Positions 24,654 through 34,722 of a stretch of DNA of 35,706 nt are shown here, piece after piece. Below the pieces are notes generated by a model. That model was not told the origin of the DNA and made no database searches. It saw nothing but the letters and a program-made list of their open reading frames with translations. Position 1 is the stretch's first letter, and every line of letters starts with the position of its first letter. The position numbers and the translations under genes were made by a program. Origin of the DNA: Variovorax sp. Root318D1 (GTDB lineage: Bacteria; Pseudomonadota; Gammaproteobacteria; Burkholderiales; Burkholderiaceae_C). Location of the stretch: the NCBI RefSeq assembly GCF_001424835.1, contig NZ_LMCQ01000015.1, forward strand, positions 155 through 35,860, in the 5' to 3' direction.

Positions 24654-25180
24654 CAACCACTCCACGCCCCTCGCACTGGGCAGACCCGCTGGACGAGCTG
24701 CAGGTCGAGAACCTGCACCGCATCACGCCCACGCTGTACCGCAGCGCGCAGCCGCGCATCGCGAACGTGGCGGCGCTCAAGTCGCTCGGCATCCGCACCA
24801 TCGTGAGCCTGCGTTCCTTCAACGACGACAAGAAAGTGTTCGCGGGCCACGACATCCGGCTGGTGCGCGTGCCGATCAACACCTGGTCGATCGACGACGC
24901 CAAGGTCCTGCGCGCGCTGGTCGCCATTCGCGAAGCGGAGAAGCAGGGCCCGGTGCTGATCCACTGCATGCACGGCGCCGACCGCACCGGCGTGGTCGCG
25001 GCGGTCTACCGCATGGCGGTGCAGGGCTGGGACAAGGACAGCGCGCGGCAGGAGATGTTCCGCGGCGGCTACGGCTATCACACGCTCTGGCGCAACATTC
25101 CGCGCTACATCGACCGGCTCGATCCGGAGAAGATGCGCCGTGCGCTGGCCCATGCGCCGGTGATTCCCGTGGTGTCCTGA
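24650..25180 (+). CDS. Dual-specificity/tyrosine-phosphatase-fold phosphatase
   Basis: This 176-residue protein is a cysteine-based phosphatase. The P-loop is HCMHGADRTG with nucleophile C106 and phosphate-binding R112 (C-x5-R). The segment LYRSAQPRIANVAALKSLGIRTIVSLR is typical of bacterial dual-specificity-like phosphatases. The substrate may be a phosphoprotein or a phospholipid headgroup; the glycosyltransferase and membrane-protein neighbours favour a lipid-linked phosphate, but this is inference. The ATG at 24650 overlaps the membrane-protein stop (ATGA) and gives the proper domain start. It is the last gene of the three-gene operon. Confidence 0.87.
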   Translation: MTTTPRPSHWADPLDELQVENLHRITPTLYRSAQPRIANVAALKSLGIRTIVSLRSFNDDKKVFAGHDIRLVRVPINTWSIDDAKVLRALVAIREAEKQGPVLIHCMHGADRTGVVAAVYRMAVQGWDKDSARQEMFRGGYGYHTLWRNIPRYIDRLDPEKMRRALAHAPVIPVVS

Positions 25181-25278
25181 AGGCGCCTGCAGCTTTCGCA
25201 CGCCGCTCCTATACTGGCCGCCCCGTGGCCCTGGGCCACCTTCGAACGGACCTTTTTCAAGGTCGCAAGGGGCTCTTC

Positions 25279-26409
25279 ATGGCACTCCAACTCCGCTCAC
25301 TCATCCGCGCGAGCGGCGAACTCGAACTCTCGCTGCACGACGAGGCGATTCCCGAACCGCAGCCGCATGAAGTGGTGATCCGCGTCGAGGCATCGCCCAT
25401 GAATCCATCAGACCTGGGACTGCTGTTCGGCGCGGCCGACATGGGCACCGCCAAGGTCTCGGGCGCGCCCGATCGGCCGGTTGTGACCGCCACGGTGCCG
25501 GAGCGTGGCATGCCCGCCATGGCCGGGCGGCTGGACCAGTCGCTGCCGGTGGGCAACGAAGGTGCGGGGGTGGTGGTCAAGGCCGGTTCGTCGCCGGCGG
25601 CGCAAGCGCTGCTGGGCAAGACGGTGGCCGCAATCGGCGGCGCGATGTATTCGCAGTACCGCGCCGTGGCGGTGGCCCAGTGCCTGGAACTGCCCGCGGG
25701 CACGGCGCCAGCCGATGGTGCATCGTGCTTCGTGAATCCGCTCACGTCGCTCGGCATGGTCGAGACGATGCGGCGCGAAGGCCACAAGGCACTGGTGCAC
25801 ACGGCCGCCGCGTCCAACCTGGGCCAGATGCTCAACAAGATCTGCCAGAAGGATGGCATCGACCTGGTCAATATCGTGCGCAAGCCCGAGCAGGAAGCGC
25901 TGCTGCGCGGCATCGGCGCGAAGCATGTGTGCAGCACCAGCTCACCCACGTTTCTCGAAGACCTGACGCAGGCGCTGGTCGAGACGGGCGCCACGCTGGC
26001 CTTCGACGCCACGGGCGGCGGCAAGCTCGCGGGCCAGATTCTCGGCTGCATGGAAGCCGCGCTGAACCGCACCGCCAAGGAATACAGCCGCTACGGCTCG
26101 ACCACGCACAAGCAGGTCTACATCTACGGCGGCCTCGACCGCTCGCCGACGGAGTTCGTGCGCAACTTCGGCATGGCGTGGGGCATGGGCGGGTGGCTGC
26201 TGTTTCCGTTCCTGCAGAAGCTCGGGGATGAAGGCACGCAGCGGTTGCGGGCGCGGGTGGTGGCTGAATTGAAGACCACGTTTGCGAGCCACTACACGCG
26301 GGAAGTTTCCTTGTTCGAGGCGCTGCAGCTGGACGCGATCGGCGTGTATGGCAAGCAGGCGACGGGGGAGAAGTTTTTGTTGAATCCCAACAAGGGCGTG
26401 GGGGGCTGA
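25279..26409 (+). CDS. MDR-like zinc-independent oxidoreductase
   Basis: This 376-residue protein has the N-terminal GroES-like fold of medium-chain dehydrogenases (VVIRVEASPMNPSDLGLLFG) and a cofactor domain (ALVHTAAASNLGQML, then DGIDLVNIVRKPEQEALLRGIGAKHV). There is no catalytic zinc cysteine at the usual position (SPMNPSDL). A short insert around residues 50-85 (PDRPVVTATVPERGMPAMAG) sets it apart from ordinary quinone reductases. The substrate is unknown. An AAGGGG ribosome-binding site lies before the ATG at 25279. It is alone between the phosphatase operon (98-bp gap) and a large inverted repeat. Confidence 0.85.
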   Translation: MALQLRSLIRASGELELSLHDEAIPEPQPHEVVIRVEASPMNPSDLGLLFGAADMGTAKVSGAPDRPVVTATVPERGMPAMAGRLDQSLPVGNEGAGVVVKAGSSPAAQALLGKTVAAIGGAMYSQYRAVAVAQCLELPAGTAPADGASCFVNPLTSLGMVETMRREGHKALVHTAAASNLGQMLNKICQKDGIDLVNIVRKPEQEALLRGIGAKHVCSTSSPTFLEDLTQALVETGATLAFDATGGGKLAGQILGCMEAALNRTAKEYSRYGSTTHKQVYIYGGLDRSPTEFVRNFGMAWGMGGWLLFPFLQKLGDEGTQRLRARVVAELKTTFASHYTREVSLFEALQLDAIGVYGKQATGEKFLLNPNKGVGG

Positions 26410-26447
26410 GCTTCTGTTGGGGGTCCGCGGTGGAGTGAATGCCGCTG

Positions 26448-26542
26448 CCCTCACCCTAACCCTCTCCCAGAGGGAGAGGGAACAAGACGGAGCGGGGTTG
26501 CGTATTGCTCCCTCTCCCTCTGGGAGAGGGCTGGGGTGAGGG
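26448..26542. repeat. Large imperfect inverted repeat between convergent genes
   Basis: Arms of about 36 bp (26448-26483 and 26507-26542) are near-perfect reverse complements, each starting CCCTCACCC on its own strand. Each arm also contains a smaller palindrome, CCCTCTCCC-AGAGGGAGAGGG. About 23 bp of unrelated sequence form the loop. I recall this CCCTCACCC/CTCTCCC pattern as a dispersed extragenic repeat in many proteobacteria. It lies between the convergent oxidoreductase and kdpE genes, where it could also stop transcription. Confidence 0.8.
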
Positions 26543-26575
26543 CACTGTGCCCACGGTGGGGCGCCCCTCAAAAAC

Positions 26576-27271
26576 CTAAACCACCAGCCGATACCCCACC
26601 GCAGTCTCCGTCAGGAGATGCTTGGGTTGCGCCGGATCGGCTTCCAGCTTCTGCCGCAGATGCCCCATGTAGATGCGCAAATAGTGGCTCTGGTCCGTGT
26701 GCGACGGACCCCACACCTCGCGCAGCAGCTGACGTTGCGTGAGCACGCGCCCGGCGTTGGCAACCAACACCGACAGCAGCCGGTACTCGGTCGGCGTCAG
26801 GTGCACCTCGGCGCCGGCGCGGCGAACGATGCGCGCGGCGCGGTCGAGTTCGACCTCGCCGAAACGGAACAGCGGGTCCGCGGGTTCGTCACCGCCGCCG
26901 GCAACGCGCGGGCGGCGCAGGTTGGCACGAACGCGCGCCAGCAGTTCTCCGGTGCCGAAGGGCTTGGTCAGGTAGTCGTCGGCGCCTGCATCGAGCGCGG
27001 CGATCTTGTCGGCCTCGTCGCTGCGCGCGGACAACACGATGATGGGCACGGCCGACCAGCCGCGCACATCGCGAATCAGCGAAACACCATCGCCATCGGG
27101 CAGACCGAGGTCAAGCACCAGCAGGTCCGGCTGGCGCGTGCCCGCCGCCGCCAACCCATCGCGCAGCGTGCCGGCCTCATGCACAAGCCAGCCCTCGGCT
27201 TCGAGCGCGCCGCGCACGAAGCGGCGTATCTGCGGCTCGTCCTCGATCACGATGGCGGTGGGGGATGGCAT
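26576..27271 (-). CDS. kdpE: KdpE response regulator
   Basis: This 231-residue OmpR-family regulator has a receiver domain (7-120) with E10-D11-E12 and phosphorylation site D54 (LVLDLGLP), and a winged-helix domain ending HLLTETAVGYRLVV, as in KdpE. It is the partner of KdpD and in the family activates kdpFABC under potassium limitation or osmotic stress. The ATG at 27271 (MPSPTAIVIED) lies four bases after the kdpD stop; an open extension upstream runs into kdpD and is not used. It is the last gene of the kdp operon and ends near the inverted repeat. Confidence 0.94.
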   Translation of the reverse strand: MPSPTAIVIEDEPQIRRFVRGALEAEGWLVHEAGTLRDGLAAAGTRQPDLLVLDLGLPDGDGVSLIRDVRGWSAVPIIVLSARSDEADKIAALDAGADDYLTKPFGTGELLARVRANLRRPRVAGGGDEPADPLFRFGEVELDRAARIVRRAGAEVHLTPTEYRLLSVLVANAGRVLTQRQLLREVWGPSHTDQSHYLRIYMGHLRQKLEADPAQPKHLLTETAVGYRLVV

Positions 27272-27275
27272 GGTT

Positions 27276-30020
27276 TCAGAGTTGTGCTTCGGCCGGTTCC
27301 GGTGGCTCGCGGCGCGGCAATGTAACCGTGAATTCTGCACCGCCGCCCTGCGCATTGGCCGCCGCAATCTCACCGCCATGCGCGGTCACCACGGCGCGGC
27401 AGATGGCCAGGCCCAGGCCCACGCCCGGCGTGGCCGATTCGGTCTCGCCGCGGGTGAACTTGTCGAACAGCTTCTGCTCGCGGCCCAGCAGCGCGGCGGG
27501 CAGGCCGAGGCCGTGGTCGCGCACCGTGAGCACCAGCGTGCCGGGCTCGGCCCGTGCACCGACGACGATTGGCGGCGCTCCGTACTTGGCGGCGTTCTCC
27601 AGCAGGTTGACCAGCACGCGCTCGATCAGCACGGCATCGAATTCGACCAGCGGAAGGTCAGCGTCGAGCGCGGTTTGCACGATGCTGTTTCCCAACGAGG
27701 TGCGCGCCGCACGAATGGCCGAGCCCACCACTTCCTCGACCGATTGCCAGTCGCGCCGCAGATTCACCGCGCCGCCTGCAATGCCGCTTTCGAGTCGCGC
27801 CATGTCGAGCAGGTTGTTGACCAGCGCGTGCAGTTCATGAGCTTGCGCGACGATGGCGCGCGCCGCTTCGGCATGCGCCTCGGGCGGCAGCGTTTGCAGC
27901 GATTCGGCCAGGGCAATCAACGCCGTGAGCGGCGTGCGTACGTCGTGCGAGATGGCGCCGAGCAAAGCGTTGCGCAGCCGTTCCGATTCCATCTCGACCA
28001 CGGCCCGTTGCGCCACCTCCACGTAGTGCACGCGCTCCAGCGCAATCGCGATCTGCCGGGCCAGCGTATCGAGCTGCTGCGCCTGCTCGGGAATCAGCAG
28101 CCAGCGCGGCTGCGACGGTGACAGCGCGAGCACGCCGCGCACGCGCATGGGCGCCTGCAGCGGCACGTAATGCCAGGGCTGGGCCGCGAGCGTGGCGGTG
28201 GCCAGGCCGGCGGGCTGGCCATGGCGAAAGGCCCAGTCGGCCACCTGCGCATCGAAACCCTCGGGCGGGTTGTCAGGCATCACGAGCTGGTCGGCCGCGT
28301 CGGTGACCAGCACCAGCGCATGGCCGCCAAAGTGGCCCTGCACCGCGGCAGCGCCCAGCGCGACGACCTGCGTGCTCTCCAGCGCCGCCGAGAGTTCGCG
28401 CGTAAGTTCGAACAGCGAGCGTGCCCGCCGCTCGCGGCTGGTCGAGACGCCGGCCGCAAAGCGCAGTCCCGCCATGAGCTGGCCCACCAGCAGGCCCACG
28501 CCCAGCATGATCGCGAAGGTCAGCACGTACTGCACGTCGCTCACCGCGAACGACAGGCGCGGCGGCACGAAGAAATAGTCGAACGCCGCCACGTTGAGCA
28601 AAGCCGCGAGCGCCGAAGGCCCGCGGCCGAAGCGCATGGCCACGCCGACCACGCCCAGCATGAAAAGCATCACGATGTTGGACAGCTCCAGCACATGGGC
28701 CAGGGGCGCGCACACCAGCGTGAGCGCAACGCTGATGGCCGTCGCCCATGCGTAGCCCGGCCAATGAATGGGGGCCTTCTCATGGTCGCCCTCGTCGGCG
28801 CGCATGCCGTGGATGGCGGCGCGCGAAAGGCGCCGAGAACTGTCGGCATGGCCCGCTTCCAGGATGTCGAGCGCGGGCGCGCGTTGCGCCAGCGCGCACG
28901 GCAGCGGCATCGGCGTGGCGGGCCACCAGCGGCGCCAGCCCTCCCGGGGTGCCGAGCGTCCCAGCACCAGCGTCGCGCAGTTGAGCCGCCGCGCCTGCTC
29001 GGCCAATTGCTCGGCCACGTCGGAACCCGTGAGCACCGCGGTGGCCGCGCCGAGTTCCTCGGCAAGCTTGAGGACCGCGAGGATGCGATCGCGCTCCTGC
29101 GCGGCAAGCCGTTGCAGCCGCGGTGTCTCGACATAGGCTGCATGCCAGCGAACGTTGAGCTGGCCCGCCAGCCGCGCCGCGGTGCGCACCGTTTGCGCGG
29201 CGCCCTCGTGCGGCCCCACGCACGCGAGGATCGCGCCCGAGGTGTTCCAGGCCTGCAGCGCGCCGCCCTCGCCGTTGCCGGCCGCGCCCGATTGCTCGAC
29301 ACGCCAGCCGCGCACGTCGTCTTCCACGTGCTCGGCGGTGCGGCGCAGCGCAATTTCGCGCAGCGCGATCAGGTTGCCCTTGCGGAAGAAGTTCTGCGCG
29401 GCACGCTCGGCCTGCTGGGGCAGATACACCTTGCCAGCCGCAAGCCGGGCCGTGAGCTCGTCGGGCGTGACGTCGACCAGCACCACCTCGTCGGCTTCGT
29501 CGAGCACGGTGTCGGGCACGGTCTCGTGCACCCGCACGCCGGTGATGGCCCCTACCGTGCCGTTGAGGCTTTCGAGGTGCTGCACGTTGAGCGCGGACCA
29601 GACCTCGATGCCCGCGGCCAGCAGCTCCTGCACGTCCTGCCAGCGCTTGGCATGGCGGGATCCGGGCGCGTTGGTGTGGGCCAGCTCGTCGACCAGCAAC
29701 ACGGCGGGTTTGCGCGCCAGGGCGGCGTCCAGATCGAACTCGGCCAACCTGCGGCCGCGGTGGTCCACCTCGCGCATCGGCAACGCCTCCAGCCCCGCGA
29801 GCAGCGCCGCGGTTTCGCTGCGGCCGTGCGTTTCGGCCACGCCGACCAGCACGTTGCGGCCTGCCGCGTGCTCGCGCTGCGCGGCGCTGAGCATGGCCCA
29901 TGTCTTTCCCACGCCCGCGCTGGCACCGAAATAGATGCGCAGCTTGCCGCGCTGCGCGCGTGCCGCATCGCTGCGCAATTGCGCAAGCAGGGCGTCGGGA
30001 TCGGGGCGGGCGTCGGACAT
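27276..30020 (-). CDS. kdpD: KdpD sensor histidine kinase
   Basis: This 914-residue sensor kinase is full length (E. coli 894). The N-terminal KdpD domain has Walker A GASAGVGKT (32-40) and the Walker B/H segment VLLVDELAHTNAPG (107-120). A universal-stress-like domain follows (about 250-375), then a DUF4118 block of closely spaced membrane helices (about 405-505), a GAF-like region, HisKA with H692 in ISHDVRTPLT, and an ATPase domain with NLLENAAKYG and GVGLGLAI. It senses potassium and ionic strength and phosphorylates KdpE. It begins 17 bp after kdpC, so the sensors are in the same operon as the pump. Confidence 0.97.
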   Translation of the reverse strand: MSDARPDPDALLAQLRSDAARAQRGKLRIYFGASAGVGKTWAMLSAAQREHAAGRNVLVGVAETHGRSETAALLAGLEALPMREVDHRGRRLAEFDLDAALARKPAVLLVDELAHTNAPGSRHAKRWQDVQELLAAGIEVWSALNVQHLESLNGTVGAITGVRVHETVPDTVLDEADEVVLVDVTPDELTARLAAGKVYLPQQAERAAQNFFRKGNLIALREIALRRTAEHVEDDVRGWRVEQSGAAGNGEGGALQAWNTSGAILACVGPHEGAAQTVRTAARLAGQLNVRWHAAYVETPRLQRLAAQERDRILAVLKLAEELGAATAVLTGSDVAEQLAEQARRLNCATLVLGRSAPREGWRRWWPATPMPLPCALAQRAPALDILEAGHADSSRRLSRAAIHGMRADEGDHEKAPIHWPGYAWATAISVALTLVCAPLAHVLELSNIVMLFMLGVVGVAMRFGRGPSALAALLNVAAFDYFFVPPRLSFAVSDVQYVLTFAIMLGVGLLVGQLMAGLRFAAGVSTSRERRARSLFELTRELSAALESTQVVALGAAAVQGHFGGHALVLVTDAADQLVMPDNPPEGFDAQVADWAFRHGQPAGLATATLAAQPWHYVPLQAPMRVRGVLALSPSQPRWLLIPEQAQQLDTLARQIAIALERVHYVEVAQRAVVEMESERLRNALLGAISHDVRTPLTALIALAESLQTLPPEAHAEAARAIVAQAHELHALVNNLLDMARLESGIAGGAVNLRRDWQSVEEVVGSAIRAARTSLGNSIVQTALDADLPLVEFDAVLIERVLVNLLENAAKYGAPPIVVGARAEPGTLVLTVRDHGLGLPAALLGREQKLFDKFTRGETESATPGVGLGLAICRAVVTAHGGEIAAANAQGGGAEFTVTLPRREPPEPAEAQL

Positions 30021-30037
30021 GGCGGTGGCTGCGCAGG

Positions 30038-30619
30038 TTAGCGCATCGGCCCGCTCCCATCGAGTGCGAGATTCAGCGCCAGCACGTTGACGCGCGGCTC
30101 GCCCAGCAAGCCCCAGAGCGGCGCCTGCGTGTGGCTGGCGACCAGCGCATTCACCTGTTCGACCGGTACGCCGCGCACGCGCGCCACACGCGCCGCCTGG
30201 TAGCGCGCGGCGGCGGGGCTGATGTCGGGATCGAGCCCGCTGGCCGAGGCCGTGACGAGATCGACCGGCACCGGTGCGGTGTTGCCCGGGTCGGCGGCGC
30301 GCAGCGCTTCGACCCGCGCCTTGACAGCATCCACGAGCGCCGGATTGAGCGGACCCAGGTTCGAGCCGCCCGAAGCGCTCGCGTTGTAGGGCTGCGGTGC
30401 GGTGGCCGACGGCCGGCCCCAGAAGTGCTTGGGATCGCTGAAATTCTGGCCGATGAGTGTCGAACCCACGGTGGTGCCGCCCTGCACGATCAGGCTGCCG
30501 GCCGCCTGCGACGGAAACAGCGCCTTCGCGGCGCCGGTGACGGCCATCGGATAAATGAGCCCGGTGAGCGCGCTCAGCAGCGCAAAGAGCACGAGCGCGG
30601 GACGAAAGATGTTGTTCAT
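30038..30619 (-). CDS. kdpC: KdpC, potassium-transporting ATPase subunit C
   Basis: This 193-residue subunit has one N-terminal membrane helix (about 5-27, [17 protein letters not shown]) and a periplasmic domain with the family motifs [27 protein letters not shown] and [16 protein letters not shown]. In the complex KdpC stabilises KdpA and KdpB and affects ATP or potassium affinity. The ATG at 30619 ([11 protein letters not shown]) was chosen; an in-frame ATG at 30652 would add 11 residues and overlap kdpB. The start is 13 bp after the kdpB stop. Confidence 0.95.
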   Translation of the reverse strand: MNNIFRPALVLFALLSALTGLIYPMAVTGAAKALFPSQAAGSLIVQGGTTVGSTLIGQNFSDPKHFWGRPSATAPQPYNASASGGSNLGPLNPALVDAVKARVEALRAADPGNTAPVPVDLVTASASGLDPDISPAAARYQAARVARVRGVPVEQVNALVASHTQAPLWGLLGEPRVNVLALNLALDGSGPMR

Positions 30620-30632
30620 GATGAAGCGCTTC

Positions 30633-32729
30633 TCAAGAAAGATGTACGGCAACGAGCAGCCAGTCGATCAGCTTGATGCCGATGAAGGGAACCAGCAGGC
30701 CGCCCAGCCCATAGATCGCCAGGTTGCGGCGCAGCAGCGCGGCCGCGCCCACCGGCCGGTAGCGCACGCCCTTGAGCGCAAGCGGAATCAGAAAGACGAT
30801 GACCAGCGCGTTGAAGATCACAGCCGACAGGATCGCCGACGACGGGCTTGCAAGCCGCATCACGTTGAGCGCACCGAGCTGCGGATAGGTCGAGACAAAG
30901 ATCGCCGGGATGATCGCGAAATACTTCGCCACGTCGTTCGCGATCGAGAAGGTAGTGAGCGAGCCGCGCGTCATGAGCAGCGCCTTGCCGGTCTCCACCA
31001 CCTCGAGCAGCTTGGTGGGGTTCGAATCCAGGTCGACCATGTTGCCGGCCTCCTTCGCGGCCTGCGTGCCGCTGCCCATGGCCACGGCCACATCGGCCTG
31101 CGCGAGGGCGGGCGCGTCGTTGGTGCCGTCGCCGGTCATTGCGACCAGACGGCCTTCGGACTGGTACTTGCGGATCAGCGCCAGCTTGTCCTCGGGCGTG
31201 GCTTCGGCCAGGAAGTCGTCGACGCCGGCCTCGGCCGCGATGGCCGCGGCGGTGAGCTTGTTGTCGCCGGTGATCATCACCGTCTTGATGCCCATGCGGC
31301 GCAGCTCGGCAAAGCGCTCCTTGATGCCGGTCTTGACGATGTCCTTGAGCTCGACCACGCCGAGCACGCGGGCACCCTCGGCCACGGCCAGCGGCGTGCT
31401 GCCGCGGCGCGCCGTTTCTTCGGCCGCGCGCAGCACCTCGGCTGGCATCGCGCCACCGAGCGACTCCACATGGCGGCGTACCGCATCGACCGCGCCCTTG
31501 CGCAGCAGGATGGCATCGGTATCAAGGCTGCCGGGTGCGGCCGGCAGGTCGACGCCGCTCATGCGCGTCTGCGCGGTGAAGGGCACGAACCGAGCGCCCT
31601 CGACAGATGCGGCTTCCAGTCCATCGCGGCGCGCAAGTTCGACAATGCTGCGCCCTTCAGGCGTTTCGTCGGCCAGCGATGCCAGCATCGCGGCGCGGGC
31701 GAGGCGGCCCTTGGTCACGCCGGGCGCGGGCAGGAAAGCACTGGCCTGTCGATTGCCATGCGTGATGGTGCCGGTCTTGTCGAGCAGCAGCACGTCGACG
31801 TCGCCGGCCGCTTCCACGGCGCGGCCCGAAGTGGCGATCACGTTGGCCTGCATCATTCGGCTCATGCCGGCCACGCCCACGGCCGAGAGCAGGCCGCCGA
31901 TGGTGGTCGGGATCAGACACACCAAGAGCGCCACCAGCGCCGTGAGCGACACCACGGTACCCGCGCCCGCAGCCTCGACGCTGAAAAGCGAGAACGGCAG
32001 CAGCGTGACCGTGACCATCAGGAACACCAGCGTCAGCGCCACCAAGAGGATGGTGAGCGCGATTTCATTGGGCGTCTTGTGGCGCTTGGCTGCTTCGACC
32101 ATGCCGATCATGCGGTCGAGGAACGACTCGCCGGGGTTCACCGAGATGCGCACCACCAGCCAGTCGGACAGCACGCGAGTGCCTCCTGTCACGGCCGAGA
32201 AGTCGCCGCCCGATTCGCGCACCACCGGAGCCGATTCGCCGGTGATCGCGCTCTCGTCGACCGAGGCCACGCCTTCGATCACCTCGCCATCGAGCGGTAT
32301 CACATCGCCGGTCTCGACCAGCACGACGTCGCCCTTTCGCAGATTCGGCGCCTGCTCCGGAAGCCACTGGCCACCATGATGCGGCTCCTTCATCTTCTTG
32401 GCCCAGGTGTCCTTGCGCAGCCCCCGCAGCGACGCGGCCTGCGCCTTGCTGCGCCCTTCGGCCAGCGCCTCCGCGAAGTTGGCGAACAGCACTGTGAACC
32501 ATAGCCAGACAGACACGGCAAGCACGAAGGCCGGCTTCATGCCGGTGTCGCCGGGGAAGGTCAGCGAATGCGCCCAGAGCAGCGTCGTGAGGATGCTACC
32601 GATGTAGACGATGAACATCACCGGGTTGCGCCACTGGGTGCGCGGATCGAGCTTGGCGAAGGCGCCCCAGAGGGCGGGCTTGACCAGCGCGGCGTCGAAG
32701 AGCGAAAGGGAAGTCTTGGTGTTTGTCAT
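30633..32729 (-). CDS. kdpB: KdpB, P-type ATPase subunit of the potassium pump
   Basis: This 698-residue inner-membrane P-type ATPase hydrolyses ATP to drive potassium uptake through KdpA. The phosphorylated aspartate is D317 in DKTGTIT; the actuator motif TGES is at 163-166, so S166 corresponds to the serine whose phosphorylation inhibits E. coli KdpB. MITGDN and [12 protein letters not shown] of the hinge region are intact, as is the later [13 protein letters not shown]. The ATG at 32729 has an AAGGAG ribosome-binding site and lies 11 bp from the kdpA stop. The open frame continues upstream across kdpA in another phase; that part is not coding. Confidence 0.97.
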   Translation of the reverse strand: MTNTKTSLSLFDAALVKPALWGAFAKLDPRTQWRNPVMFIVYIGSILTTLLWAHSLTFPGDTGMKPAFVLAVSVWLWFTVLFANFAEALAEGRSKAQAASLRGLRKDTWAKKMKEPHHGGQWLPEQAPNLRKGDVVLVETGDVIPLDGEVIEGVASVDESAITGESAPVVRESGGDFSAVTGGTRVLSDWLVVRISVNPGESFLDRMIGMVEAAKRHKTPNEIALTILLVALTLVFLMVTVTLLPFSLFSVEAAGAGTVVSLTALVALLVCLIPTTIGGLLSAVGVAGMSRMMQANVIATSGRAVEAAGDVDVLLLDKTGTITHGNRQASAFLPAPGVTKGRLARAAMLASLADETPEGRSIVELARRDGLEAASVEGARFVPFTAQTRMSGVDLPAAPGSLDTDAILLRKGAVDAVRRHVESLGGAMPAEVLRAAEETARRGSTPLAVAEGARVLGVVELKDIVKTGIKERFAELRRMGIKTVMITGDNKLTAAAIAAEAGVDDFLAEATPEDKLALIRKYQSEGRLVAMTGDGTNDAPALAQADVAVAMGSGTQAAKEAGNMVDLDSNPTKLLEVVETGKALLMTRGSLTTFSIANDVAKYFAIIPAIFVSTYPQLGALNVMRLASPSSAILSAVIFNALVIVFLIPLALKGVRYRPVGAAALLRRNLAIYGLGGLLVPFIGIKLIDWLLVAVHLS

Positions 32730-32740
32730 GGTGCGCTCCT

Positions 32741-34465
32741 TCACTTCCAGAGCACGAGGTGTTCGACGACGGGCCCGAGGGCCAATGCCGGAACGTAATT
32801 GAGCAGGCCGACCAGCAGCACGGTGCCGATCAACAGCGAGACGAACAGCGGCCCGTGCGTAGGCAGCGTGCCGCCGGTGACCGGGAGGCGCTGCTTGGCC
32901 GCGAGCGAACCCGCAATGGCCAGCACCGGCACGATCACCGCGAAGCGGCCGAGCCACATGGCGAGCCCGAGCAGGCCGTTGTAGAACGGCGTGTTGGCCG
33001 AGAGCCCCGCGAAGGCGCTGCCATTGTTGTTGGCGGCCGAGCTCAGCGCATACAGGATCTCCGAGAAGCCGTGCGCGCCGGGGTTTGCGATGCCGGCCTT
33101 GCCGGTGCCGGCCATCACCGCCACCGCGGTGCCGGCCAGCACCAGCACGGGCGTGACCAGGATGGCGATGGAGATCAGCTTCATCTCGCGCACCTCGATC
33201 TTCTTGCCCAGGTACTCGGGCGTGCGGCCGATCATCAGCCCCGCAATGAACACCGCGAGCATCGCGAAGATCAGCATGCCGTAAAGGCCGCTGCCCACGC
33301 CGCCGAAGACCACCTCGCCAAGCTGCATCAGCACCATCGGCACCATGCCACCGATGGGCGTGAAGGAGTCGTGCATGGCATTCACGGCGCCGCAAGACGC
33401 CGCGGTGGTGATGGCGGCAAAGAGCGCCGAGGCGTCGATGCCGAAGCGCACTTCCTTGCCTTCCATGTTGCCGCCGCTTTGCAGCGCGCTCGTTACCTGG
33501 TCCACACCCAGCGACGCCAGGAGCGGATTGCCGGCGTGCTCGGCCGGGATGATGACCGCCACCGCGACGACGAACATCACCGCCATGGCCGCGAGCACCG
33601 CCCAGCCCTGGCGCCGGTCGCCAACCACGCGCCCGAAGGCGAAGCACAGGGCCGCGGGAATCAGGAAGATCGCGATCATCTGCAGCAGGTTGCTGAGCGC
33701 GGTCGGGTTCTCGTACGGGTGCGCCGAGTTTGCGTTGAAGAAACCGCCGCCATTGGTGCCGATCATCTTGATGGCTTCCTGCGAGGCGACCGGGCCCATG
33801 GCGATCGTTTGCGCGCTCGCCGCGGCCTCGACCGTGTGCACGGTCTTGTAGCCGTCGAAGTTCTGGATCACGCCCTGGCCCACGAAGAACAGCGCGAGCA
33901 CGAACGAGAGCGGTACCAGGACCCACAGCGTGATGCGCGTGAGGTCGGCCCAGAAGTTGCCGACCAGGCCTTTGCTCTTGCCGTCGCCGCGGCGCGCGAA
34001 ACCGCGGATCAGCACGAAGGCCACTGCAATGCCCGTGGCGGCCGAGAAGAAATTCTGTACCGTGAACCCGAGCATCTGCGTGAGATAGCTCATGGTCGAT
34101 TCGCCGGCGTAGCCCTGCCAGTTGGTGTTGGAGACGAAGCTCACCGCACTGTCGAAGGCCGAGTCGGGCGACACGGCACCCATGGCGGCGGGGTTGAGCG
34201 GCAGCGAACCTTGCAGGCGCTGCAGCGCGTAGAGAAAGATCGCGCCCATGGCATTGAAGGCCAGCAGCGCGAGCGCGTAGGCCAGCCAGTGCATCGACTG
34301 CCCGGGCTCGATGCCGGCCAGCTTGTAGAGCGGCGCCTCCATGCGCTGCATCCAGCGCGGCACGCGCTCGTTGCACAGGGCGGCCAGGAACTTGCCGACG
34401 GGCCAGGCAAGCAGCACGAGCGCAACGAGGAAGAAGGCCAACAAGGACCAGGCGGAAGAGGTCAT
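32741..34465 (-). CDS. kdpA: KdpA, potassium channel-like subunit
   Basis: This 574-residue subunit has about ten membrane helices and four pore loops that form the potassium filter: [48 protein letters not shown] and [12 protein letters not shown]. It binds external potassium with high affinity and passes it to KdpB. Length is close to the E. coli protein (557). The ATG at 34465 has a GAGGAG ribosome-binding site located inside the end of kdpF, one base after the kdpF stop, so the two are tightly coupled. Confidence 0.97.
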   Translation of the reverse strand: MTSSAWSLLAFFLVALVLLAWPVGKFLAALCNERVPRWMQRMEAPLYKLAGIEPGQSMHWLAYALALLAFNAMGAIFLYALQRLQGSLPLNPAAMGAVSPDSAFDSAVSFVSNTNWQGYAGESTMSYLTQMLGFTVQNFFSAATGIAVAFVLIRGFARRGDGKSKGLVGNFWADLTRITLWVLVPLSFVLALFFVGQGVIQNFDGYKTVHTVEAAASAQTIAMGPVASQEAIKMIGTNGGGFFNANSAHPYENPTALSNLLQMIAIFLIPAALCFAFGRVVGDRRQGWAVLAAMAVMFVVAVAVIIPAEHAGNPLLASLGVDQVTSALQSGGNMEGKEVRFGIDASALFAAITTAASCGAVNAMHDSFTPIGGMVPMVLMQLGEVVFGGVGSGLYGMLIFAMLAVFIAGLMIGRTPEYLGKKIEVREMKLISIAILVTPVLVLAGTAVAVMAGTGKAGIANPGAHGFSEILYALSSAANNNGSAFAGLSANTPFYNGLLGLAMWLGRFAVIVPVLAIAGSLAAKQRLPVTGGTLPTHGPLFVSLLIGTVLLVGLLNYVPALALGPVVEHLVLWK

Positions 34466-34466
34466 G

Positions 34467-34565
34467 TCAGAACTCCTCGGCGCAGATCAAGGCGAACACC
34501 AGGTACGCGAACAGCACCACGGCGATCAATGCGCCGACGCCATAGAGGGCTTCAAGACTGATCAT
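34467..34565 (-). CDS. kdpF: KdpF, small membrane subunit
   Basis: This 32-residue protein (starting [17 protein letters not shown]) is a single membrane helix followed by a short tail. Size, composition and position directly before kdpA match KdpF, which stabilises the KdpABC complex. A GGGGGAG ribosome-binding site lies 7 nt before the ATG, and that ATG overlaps the stop of the preceding small ORF (ATGA). It is too short for usual gene finders. Confidence 0.92.
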   Translation of the reverse strand: MISLEALYGVGALIAVVLFAYLVFALICAEEF

Positions 34566-34675
34566 GGCCGTTCTCCCCCGCCGCTTTGTGGCGCGCCGAG
34601 CCGGTCAAGCCCGACGGCCATGGCCGCCACCACCGCCCACAGCGCCAGCAGGGCGCCCATCCAGACGAGATCCAT
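34562..34675 (-). CDS. Small membrane ORF leading the kdp operon
   Basis: This 37-residue ORF (starting MDLVWMGALLALWAVVAAMA) encodes one hydrophobic helix and a short polar tail ending GGGERP. A strong GAGGAG ribosome-binding site sits 6 nt before the ATG, and its TGA overlaps the kdpF start (ATGA), so translation of kdpF probably depends on it. I recall similar short ORFs before kdpF in other proteobacterial kdp operons. It may be an additional Kdp accessory peptide or a coupling leader; no function is known to me. Confidence 0.7.
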   Translation of the reverse strand: MDLVWMGALLALWAVVAAMAVGLDRLGAPQSGGGERP

Positions 34676-34722
34676 TCATCACTCCTCAAGCGATACACAA
34701 GGCCTTGAGTCTGGGCAGGCGT

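Noticed and set aside
32723..34561. Plus-strand open frame of about 610 codons opposite kdpA
   Set aside because: His/Arg/Glu-rich antisense reading of kdpA; no protein family recognised.
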